NCBI GenBank assembly: GCA_017442765.1
Contig: JAFRZC010000111.1
Location: forward strand, 1 to 7,449
Direction of reading: 5' to 3'
Source of the DNA: Prevotella sp.
GTDB lineage: Bacteria > Bacteroidota > Bacteroidia > Bacteroidales > Bacteroidaceae
DNA: 7,449 bases
A model generated the notes under the pieces. That model saw only the letters and a program-made list of their open reading frames with translations. It searched no databases and was not told the origin of the DNA. Both the position numbers and the translations under genes were made by a program. This document shows positions 1 through 4,387 of this stretch, in pieces. Each line of letters starts with the position of its first letter. The stretch's first letter is position 1.

Positions 1-53
1 CCCTTTCACTCCCCTTCTTTTCCGAAACATATATGTCTCACCTCACAAAACAT

Positions 54-141
54 GGTCTTTCGCACTCCGAAAGACGGTCTTTTGCAAGGTGAAAGCTTAT
101 CTTTCGCAAGTGAACAATCGAGCGTTCGCAATTCGGGCTAT
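54..141. repeat. Four-copy 22-nt tandem repeat
   Basis: The core TCTTTCGCA recurs with an exact 22-nt step: TCTTTCGCA at 56-64, TCTTTTGCA at 78-86, TCTTTCGCA at 100-108 and the decayed GCGTTCGCA at 122-130. Units one and two agree at about 15 of 22 positions and the copies degrade from left to right. The first unit is itself a hairpin: GTCTTTCG (55-62) and CGAAAGAC (68-75) are perfect 8-bp complements around a 5-nt loop. The second unit keeps weaker dyad symmetry (CTTTTGC and GTGAAAG). Units abut with no unique spacer. I cannot name a described family for it. Confidence 0.75.
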
Positions 142-172
142 AAGCCCCGACAAGTCCGACGGAACTTATAGC
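137..172. repeat. Inverted repeat, 8-bp arms
   Basis: GCTATAAG (137-144) and CTTATAGC (165-172) are perfect complements around a 20-nt G/C-rich centre (145-164). No T-run follows, so it is not a standard intrinsic terminator for the + strand. It directly follows the 22-nt tandem repeat and may be part of the same intergenic repeat element; this link is inference. Confidence 0.5.
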
Positions 173-261
173 ACTGAAAATCAGCAACTTGGTAAAAATA
201 TCAAAAAAACGGCCGATTTTGCGTGGAAAGCTCGGAGCGCGGAAAAATTTTCATTCTCCGT

Positions 262-285
262 GTTAAAAGCCCTCCAGATTTTAAC
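262..285. repeat. Inverted repeat upstream of the helicase promoter
   Basis: GTTAAAA (262-268) and TTTTAAC (279-285) are perfect 7-bp complements around a 10-nt loop. The dyad lies about 17 nt before the putative -33 element of the helicase promoter, a place where a dimeric regulator could bind, but A/T-rich dyads of this size also arise by chance. No regulator is identified. Confidence 0.3.
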
Positions 286-301
286 TTAAAAATGTTAATT
301 C

Positions 302-334
302 TTTACATTATTCAATTTATTAGCGTTATCTTTG
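302..334 (+). promoter_or_regulatory. Bacteroidetes-type promoter of the helicase gene
   Basis: TATCTTTG at 327-334 matches the Bacteroidetes -7 consensus TAnnTTTG exactly. TTTA at 302-305 is one mismatch from the -33 consensus TTTG, with a 21-nt spacer. Transcription from such a box normally starts a few bases after the final G, i.e. around 338-342, at or next to the ATG at 341, so the mRNA should have almost no leader. Confidence 0.7.
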
Positions 335-340
335 CACATC

Positions 341-1786
341 ATGAGCAGAGATGAGTTTACGGGCCTGTTGCGGCAGGCATTCGGATATACCCCTACGGAC
401 GACCAGCTGGCCGCCATGCAGACGTTTGCCGAGTTTATGGCCGACCGCACCGAGCGCAAGGTGATGATTCTGCGCGGGGCTGCCGGAACGGGCAAGACGT
501 TTTTGGCCAGTGCCATCGTGAAGACGCTTGTCAGGTTCGGCCAGAAGGTGCAGCTCATGGCACCTACAGGCCGGGCGGCAAAGGTCTTCTCGCTGAATGC
601 CGGACAGCCCGCCCACACCATCCACCGTAAGATTTACCGGCAAAAGACATTTGCCGGCGATTTCAACCTGAGCGACAACCCCGGGCACAACGTCGTCTTC
701 TTTATCGACGAGGCCTCGATGATTGCCAACGACGGCTATGCCGAGAGTGCCTTCGGCAGCGGGCGGCTGCTCGACGACCTCGTGCAGTATGTCTATAACG
801 GCAACCACTGCGCCATGCTGCTCATCGGCGACCATGCGCAGCTGCCGCCCGTCGGCGAGACGGAGTCGCCCGCGCTCAGCAGCGAATGGATGGCCGGTTA
901 CAATCTGAAGGTCTATGAGCAGACACTCGACGAGGTGATGCGGCAGGTGCAAGACTCCGGCATCCTCTGGAATGCCACAGCCATCAGAAACCTCACCCCC
1001 GGTTTGTTTTGTGTTCGCCTGAAGGGCTTTGCCGATATTCATGTTGTCAGGGGCGACGAGCTCATCGATGCCATTTCTTCCAGCTATCGCGAGGTGGGCA
1101 CGGACGAGACCATGGTCGTCACGCGCTCGAACAAACGCGCCAACATCTTCAACAACGGCATACGCAACATGATACTCGACCGCGAGGAGCAACTCACACG
1201 CGGCGACCAGTTGCTCGTGGTGAAGAACAAATACTTAGAACCCACAAATCTCTCATCCCCTCTTCCCCCCAGGGGGGGACAAGGGGGGCTTGAACCGAAG
1301 GGGGTGCTTTCCTTCATTGCCAACGGCGACAGCGCCACCGTCGTGCGCGTGCGCAACAACCGCGAGCTCTACGGCTTCCACTTTGCCGACCTCACCCTGC
1401 GCTTCCCCGACTACGACGACACGGAGCTCACCTTCACCGCCATCCTTGAGACCCTCGCCACCGAGGCACCGGCACTGACGCGCGAACAGATGGCACAGCT
1501 CTACGATGCCGTCATGGCCGACTATGCCCATATCCGCAACAAACAGGAGCGGCTAAAGCTGCTGAAGGAAGACCCCTACTACAACGCCCTGCAAGTGAAA
1601 TACGGCTATGCCGTCACCTGCCACAAGGCTCAGGGCGGACAGTGGGCGCACGTCTATCTCGACCAGGGCTATATCACCCCCGACATGATGAACGAAGAGT
1701 ATTTCCACTGGCTCTACACCGCCTTCACCCGCGCCACCGAACAGCTTTTCCTCGTCAACTGGCCAGACACACAAACAGAAAGATAA
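341..1786 (+). CDS. Dda/RecD-like superfamily 1B DNA helicase
   Basis: Predicted cytoplasmic ATP-dependent DNA helicase of 481 residues, of the RecD2/Dda/Pif1 group (family knowledge: 5'-to-3' unwinding in replication or repair). Walker A GAAGTGKT is at residues 46-53, Walker B IDEAS at 122-126 (D123, E124), motif III GDHAQLPPV at 163-171, a UvrD_C_2-type YAVTCHKAQGGQW segment from about 423, and the motif VI arginine R464 in LYTAFTRA. The length suits a stand-alone Dda-like enzyme; there is no N-terminal RecB-binding or nuclease domain. ATG 341 is chosen over TTG 332 because the TTG lies within the -7 box and would not be transcribed. No Shine-Dalgarno site precedes it. Residues of about 305-321 are a Pro/Gly-rich insert encoded by a palindrome, placed before the conserved FIANGD strand. 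The gene appears monocistronic, with its own promoter. Exact in vivo role unknown. Confidence 0.9.
   Translation: MSRDEFTGLLRQAFGYTPTDDQLAAMQTFAEFMADRTERKVMILRGAAGTGKTFLASAIVKTLVRFGQKVQLMAPTGRAAKVFSLNAGQPAHTIHRKIYRQKTFAGDFNLSDNPGHNVVFFIDEASMIANDGYAESAFGSGRLLDDLVQYVYNGNHCAMLLIGDHAQLPPVGETESPALSSEWMAGYNLKVYEQTLDEVMRQVQDSGILWNATAIRNLTPGLFCVRLKGFADIHVVRGDELIDAISSSYREVGTDETMVVTRSNKRANIFNNGIRNMILDREEQLTRGDQLLVVKNKYLEPTNLSSPLPPRGGQGGLEPKGVLSFIANGDSATVVRVRNNRELYGFHFADLTLRFPDYDDTELTFTAILETLATEAPALTREQMAQLYDAVMADYAHIRNKQERLKLLKEDPYYNALQVKYGYAVTCHKAQGGQWAHVYLDQGYITPDMMNEEYFHWLYTAFTRATEQLFLVNWPDTQTER
1257..1288. repeat. In-frame G/C-run palindrome inside the helicase gene
   Basis: A CCCC-TCTT-CCCCCC arm (1257-1270) faces a run of seven G, then ACAA, then six G (1272-1288), separated by a single A. 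The two halves are imperfect inverted repeats. It is read in frame as SPLPPRGGQGG, unlike the surrounding helicase sequence, between the conserved LLVVKNKY and FIANGD segments. No stop or frameshift results. The base pattern resembles the element at 2964-2988 in argF'. Confidence 0.65.
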
Positions 1787-1809
1787 AGGGATAAATTTTC
1801 CTTCCCTTA

Positions 1810-1841
1810 TTTGGTCAATACAAACATTATGACTATCTTTG
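1810..1841 (+). promoter_or_regulatory. Consensus Bacteroidetes promoter for the lipoprotein-argF' unit
   Basis: TTTG at 1810-1813 and TATCTTTG at 1834-1841 are exact matches to the -33 and -7 consensus, with a 20-nt spacer. Transcription is expected to start near 1846-1848, giving a leader of about 91-93 nt before the ATG at 1939. The -33 box lies just after a weak 6-bp hairpin (AAGGGA 1786-1791 with TCCCTT 1803-1808) that overlaps the helicase stop codon and has no clear T-run. Confidence 0.8.
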
Positions 1842-1860
1842 CCATCGATAATATCGCAAA

Positions 1861-1917
1861 ATGGCTGAGACTGCGGAAAGGGGGCTCTGCCGCTGTGGAA
1901 GCCAGGAACATAAATAA
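1861..1917 (+). CDS. Possible 18-codon leader ORF
   Basis: An ATG at 1861 opens 18 codons ending in TAA at 1915-1917, 21 nt before the lipoprotein start and wholly inside the predicted leader. The peptide would be MAETAERGLCRCGSQEHK. It has no family I recognise, no clear ribosome binding site and two CGN/TGY-rich codon pairs but no run of one amino acid that would mark a classical attenuator. It overlaps the leader stem arm at 1882-1888. An ORF this short is easily produced by chance. Confidence 0.2.
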   Translation: MAETAERGLCRCGSQEHK

Positions 1918-1926
1918 AAAGAGCCC
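1882..1926 (+). promoter_or_regulatory. Possible leader stem before the lipoprotein gene
   Basis: GGGCTCT (1882-1888) and AGAGCCC (1920-1926) are perfect 7-bp complements enclosing 31 nt, inside the predicted 5' leader and ending 12 nt before the ATG at 1939. Folding would place structure close to the start codon. It does not match a riboswitch class I recognise, and the long loop makes it a modest candidate. Confidence 0.3.
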
Positions 1927-1938
1927 GCCAACGAAACT

Positions 1939-2463
1939 ATGAAAAAGAATTTTCTAATGGCTATCGCAGCATTTGCCATGATTCTTGCTGCCTGTGGAAA
2001 CAAGAACGCCGCACCCGCAGAGGGTGAGAACGACAAGGATGCTCCTGAAACCGAAGTAAAGGGCACGAAGTTTGAGGGTGCCAAGTTCACACTCGTTTAT
2101 CCTGAGGCACTGAAGGAGACATTTGCCAGCGAGGAAACGCTCAACGCACGCAACGAGGACAGCTCCATCGCACTCGATGCCACCTACAACGACATGGGGC
2201 CGGCTGTCGCCGAGCTGAAGACCTATCTCGACAACTACACCTCGATGATGAAAAACATGGACGCTACACTCGAAGACTCGAAGATTGACGGGAAGACGCT
2301 GACCGCCAAATTCGTGAAGGAAAACGGCGACGCGAACCTCCACTTCTGCGTGATGAAGGAAGACAAGATTGGCGTTGCCGGCAGCCTGAAATTCTCCAAG
2401 GAGAAAGCCGAGGAGGCTAAAGGCTACATCGACAGCATCATCAAGTCGATTGAGTTCAAATAA
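1939..2463 (+). CDS. Small lipoprotein of unknown function
   Basis: A 174-residue protein with a clear lipoprotein signal: two lysines (2-3), a hydrophobic stretch (5-18) and the lipobox LAAC with the acylated cysteine at residue 19. A short Ala/Glu/Asp-rich linker (20-40) leads to a mixed alpha/beta domain ending in KSIEFK. The residues after the cysteine (GNKNAAP) lack the acidic run that, in Bacteroidetes, is linked to surface export, so a periplasm-facing anchor is the simpler reading (inference). I recognise the general pattern of small Bacteroidales lipoproteins but no named family or function. It starts about 92 nt after a consensus promoter and has no Shine-Dalgarno site; the upstream bases are A-rich, as is common in the phylum. 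argF' follows after 19 nt with no visible promoter between, so the two are probably cotranscribed. Confidence 0.85.
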   Translation: MKKNFLMAIAAFAMILAACGNKNAAPAEGENDKDAPETEVKGTKFEGAKFTLVYPEALKETFASEETLNARNEDSSIALDATYNDMGPAVAELKTYLDNYTSMMKNMDATLEDSKIDGKTLTAKFVKENGDANLHFCVMKEDKIGVAGSLKFSKEKAEEAKGYIDSIIKSIEFK

Positions 2464-2472
2464 ATGAGAGGT

Positions 2473-2478
2473 GAGGGG
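2473..2478 (+). promoter_or_regulatory. Purine-rich ribosome binding site of argF'
   Basis: GAGGGG lies 4 nt before the ATG at 2483 and is the best Shine-Dalgarno-like match in front of any gene here. It also forms codons 4-5 of a minimal ATG-AGA-GGT-GAG-GGG-TAA frame (2464-2481) that begins directly after the lipoprotein stop codon. It supports ATG 2483 rather than GTG 2471 as the argF' start. Confidence 0.45.
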
Positions 2479-2482
2479 TAAG

Positions 2483-3457
2483 ATGAGGACATTTTTCCAT
2501 GTAGAGGACATTGGCGACCTGCGGACGGCACTGGCTGAGGCGCAGCAGGTGAAAGCCAACCGATATGCCTATCAGCATCTGGGCAAGAACAAGACGTTGT
2601 TGATGATTTTCTTCAACAACTCGTTGCGCACACGGCTCTCGACACAGAAGGCGGCGATGAACCTGGGCATGAACGTCATCGTGCTCGACGTGAACGCCGG
2701 AGCGTGGAAGCTCGAGACCGAGCGCGACGTCATCATGGACGGCGACAAGAGCGAACACCTGCTCGAGGCCGTCCCCGTGATGGCCAGCTACTGCGACATC
2801 ATCGCCGTGCGCTCGTTCGCCGGACTGCAAGACCGCGACTATGACTATGCCGAGACCGTCGTCCGCCAGTTTGTCGATTACAGCGGCAAGCCCGTCGTCG
2901 CCATGGAGACCGCCACCGTGCATCCGTTGCAGGCCTTCGCCGATCTGATTACGATAAATGAGACCCCCCTTTCGCCCACCGAGGGGGGCACTCCCAAGGT
3001 CGTCCTCACCTGGGCACCCCATTGCCGCGCCTTGCCGCAGGCCGTGCCCAACTCGTTCGCCGAATGGATGCGGGCCGCCGATGTCGATTTCGTCATCACC
3101 CATCCCGAGGGCTATGAGCTCGACCCGCGCTTTGTGGGCGATGCCCGCGTGGAGTATAATCAGATGAAAGCCCTCGAGGGTGCCGACTTCGTCTATGCGA
3201 AGAACTGGAGCTGTCCGGGCGTGACGAATCCTGCCGACTATGGCAAGATTCTGTCAAAAGACATGTCGTGGACCATCGATGCCGCCCACATGGCCGTCAC
3301 CAACAACGGACGGTTCATGCACTGCCTGCCCGTGCGACGCGGCCTCATCGTCACCGACGACGTGATAGAAAGCCCGCGCAGCCTCGTCATTCCCGAAGCC
3401 GCCAACCGCGAAATCTCCGCACAGGTGGTGCTCAAGCGCGTGCTTGAGAGTCTGTGA
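2483..3457 (+). CDS. argF': ArgF'-type N-succinylornithine carbamoyltransferase
   Basis: Cytoplasmic transcarbamylase of arginine synthesis, transferring the carbamoyl group of carbamoyl phosphate to an N-acylated ornithine. From memory it is closely similar to the Bacteroides fragilis enzyme (318 residues), with the same numbering from ATG 2483 up to about residue 158, which fixes the start. Visible motifs: carbamoyl-phosphate loop SLRTR (47-51), HPLQ (147-150), the subfamily signature LPQAVPNSFAEW and HCLPVRR (280-286). Residue 90, which separates acetyl- from succinyl-ornithine enzymes, is serine (AGC at 2750-2752): proline in B. fragilis (succinyl), glutamate in Xanthomonas (acetyl). The published Xanthomonas Glu-to-Ser change gave succinylornithine activity, so the succinyl substrate is predicted. 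At 324 residues it is slightly long because of a palindrome-encoded insert at about 160-171. No other arg genes are in the window; it follows a lipoprotein gene by 19 nt. Confidence 0.93.
   Translation: MRTFFHVEDIGDLRTALAEAQQVKANRYAYQHLGKNKTLLMIFFNNSLRTRLSTQKAAMNLGMNVIVLDVNAGAWKLETERDVIMDGDKSEHLLEAVPVMASYCDIIAVRSFAGLQDRDYDYAETVVRQFVDYSGKPVVAMETATVHPLQAFADLITINETPLSPTEGGTPKVVLTWAPHCRALPQAVPNSFAEWMRAADVDFVITHPEGYELDPRFVGDARVEYNQMKALEGADFVYAKNWSCPGVTNPADYGKILSKDMSWTIDAAHMAVTNNGRFMHCLPVRRGLIVTDDVIESPRSLVIPEAANREISAQVVLKRVLESL
2964..2988. repeat. In-frame G/C-run palindrome inside argF'
   Basis: CCCCCCT (2964-2970) and AGGGGGG (2982-2988) form a perfect 7-bp stem around an 11-nt centre (2971-2981). 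It is read in frame as TPLSPTEGG, between the conserved ITI (156-158) and KVVLTWAPH segments. From memory the B. fragilis enzyme has about eight residues here and this protein about five to six more, which accounts for the whole difference in length. The C-run/G-run design resembles the element at 1257-1288. Confidence 0.65.
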
Positions 3458-3770
3458 CAGTCTTCTCTGGAACCTCCCGGGAAAAGAGTTTTTTCAAGCC
3501 CTGTTCGTAAGCGAGCAGGGCTTTTTTGCCCTTGTCGGTGATACGGCAAACGGTATGCGAGAAACGCCCCAGACCGCTTTTGTTAACCGTAATGTAACCG
3601 GCCTCCTGCAATGTCTTGAGCTGCACGCTGAGGTTGCCCCGCGTGGAATCGGTGATTTCACACAAATATAGGAAATCGGCATTCTCCAAGCTGTCGAGCG
3701 CAACCATTATTTTCAGTCGCAGCTCGCTATGGAGCAGGGGGTTGATAACGGGAAACTTAAATGAGTTCAT
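3432..3770 (-). CDS. Winged-helix transcriptional regulator (HTH_34-like)
   Basis: A 112-residue DNA-binding protein. The pattern LLHSELRLKIMVAL (helix 1, about 11-25), DFLYLCEITD (helix 2, 32-41), RGNLSVQLKTLQEAGYI (recognition helix, 44-60) and a wing with RITDKGKKAL (76-85) fits the HTH_34 / ArsR-like group common in Bacteroidota. No metal-binding Cys/His cluster of the ArsR type is seen, so the signal is unknown. It follows the membrane protein gene by 20 nt on the same strand and is likely cotranscribed; such regulator and membrane-protein pairs recur in the phylum, suggesting that it acts on its own operon (inference). Its last 26 nt overlap the 3' end of argF' on the other strand, and codons 83-92 hold argF's terminator hairpin. 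No terminator of its own is visible before it runs antisense into argF'. Confidence 0.85.
   Translation of the reverse strand: MNSFKFPVINPLLHSELRLKIMVALDSLENADFLYLCEITDSTRGNLSVQLKTLQEAGYITVNKSGLGRFSHTVCRITDKGKKALLAYEQGLKKLFSREVPEKTVTDSQARA
3496..3527 (+). terminator. Intrinsic terminator of argF', inside the opposing gene
   Basis: AAGCCCTGTTCG (3496-3507) and CGAGCAGGGCTT (3512-3523) form a 12-bp stem with one G-U pair and the 4-nt loop TAAG; a six-T run (3522-3527) follows. It lies 38 nt after the argF' stop codon. On the - strand the same bases encode KALLAYEQGL (residues 83-92) of the regulator and are not followed by a T-run, so it should terminate only the argF' transcript. Confidence 0.8.
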
Positions 3771-3790
3771 CGTGAAAATTATCTTCTGTC

Positions 3791-4387
3791 TTATTGTTTA
3801 ACGGAAAAACGCCGCACATATTGCCTGAACAGGTGTCCGGGAATAATCAGGGATACTGCCACCGATGCGGCAGAGACCAGGAGCTGCCAGGGCCACAGCT
3901 CGCCCTGCAGGAAAAGCGGCACAACCGACAGCAGCGAGGCGGCGATGCCGCACACCGTCTTCGGACGAAAGCGCAGGATGATACCCGTCACGAAGCATCC
4001 CATGCCGCACATCAGCCCAAGCAGCGAGAGAAAACACCGCTCATACACCCCGGCAAAGCCCATCGCAAATCCCCCGATACAGCAAGTGGCACCGATGAAA
4101 ATCCACATCTGCAAGGCAATGTTCTCCTCGAACGTCCGCCGCCGCGTGCGACCATAGTCCTTATGCAGGAAATACACCATCAGCGGAGCACCCACCAAAG
4201 GAATACCCACCCAAATCCAGGCACACCAATCCTCATGCCACAGTATCAGCGCGGCAAACTCCATAAGGAGGAAAAAAGCCGTAGGATAGCCCCAGGCGAG
4301 AAACAGGTTCTCGCCTGTGAGCTCCTTGCGGCTCATCACCTCACCCCGTGTGCGAGTGATGATGTCTAATTCTTTTGTCGTATTCAT
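3791..4387 (-). CDS. Six-helix membrane protein of unknown function
   Basis: A 198-residue integral inner-membrane protein. After a polar N-terminus (1-27, with ELDIITRTR) hydrophobic segments lie at about 28-50, 54-74, 92-113, 116-138, 144-160 and 165-183, so six helices are likely. It contains seven cysteines, including CC at 102-103 and C127/C131 within or next to helices; their role is unknown. I recognise the general type: uncharacterised Bacteroidota proteins with an N-terminal LxxITxxxxxTR and a GxxFLxWGY stretch, often encoded next to a small winged-helix regulator, as here. The start at 4387 overlaps the stop of the BspA-like gene as ATGA, suggesting translational coupling. An internal ATG at 4336 (M18) would drop the N-terminal motif and is less likely. 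The stop is 20 nt before the regulator start. Confidence 0.8.
   Translation of the reverse strand: MNTTKELDIITRTRGEVMSRKELTGENLFLAWGYPTAFFLLMEFAALILWHEDWCAWIWVGIPLVGAPLMVYFLHKDYGRTRRRTFEENIALQMWIFIGATCCIGGFAMGFAGVYERCFLSLLGLMCGMGCFVTGIILRFRPKTVCGIAASLLSVVPLFLQGELWPWQLLVSAASVAVSLIIPGHLFRQYVRRFSVKQ

Larger units (their letters stand above)
1..331. other. Non-coding region upstream of the helicase
   Basis: I see no credible gene here. The stretch starts with a pyrimidine-rich segment (1-23), holds a degenerate 22-nt tandem repeat (54-141), two inverted repeats (137-172 and 262-285), and becomes A/T-rich from about 180 up to the helicase promoter. The only sizeable open frame (89-289) starts inside the tandem repeat and gives a protein with no recognisable motif. 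What lies to the left of the window is unknown, so it cannot be said whether the repeats belong to the 3' end of another transcript. Confidence 0.7.

Noticed and set aside
54..141. CRISPR-like array
   Set aside because: The 22-nt units abut, with no unique spacers, and no cas genes are present.
89..289. 66-residue open frame on the + strand
   Set aside because: It starts inside the 22-nt tandem repeat, runs through both non-coding and A/T-rich DNA, has no motif and no plausible promoter or ribosome binding site.
332..340. TTG start adding three residues to the helicase
   Set aside because: The codon is part of the -7 promoter box and would lie upstream of the transcript.
326..1192. 288-residue open frame antisense to the helicase
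   Set aside because: It lies wholly opposite a gene with intact helicase motifs; long antisense frames are expected from the G/C-biased third codon positions.
1786..1808. Terminator after the helicase
   Set aside because: Only a 6-bp A/T-rich-flanked stem (AAGGGA with TCCCTT) with no proper T-run; too weak to call.
2471..2482. GTG start adding four residues to argF'
   Set aside because: ATG 2483 gives residue numbering identical to the recalled B. fragilis enzyme and has a purine-rich site at the right distance; the GTG overlaps that site.
3475..3482. 8-bp palindrome TCCCGGGA after argF'
   Set aside because: It has no loop or T-run and lies in the regulator's coding sequence; likely chance.
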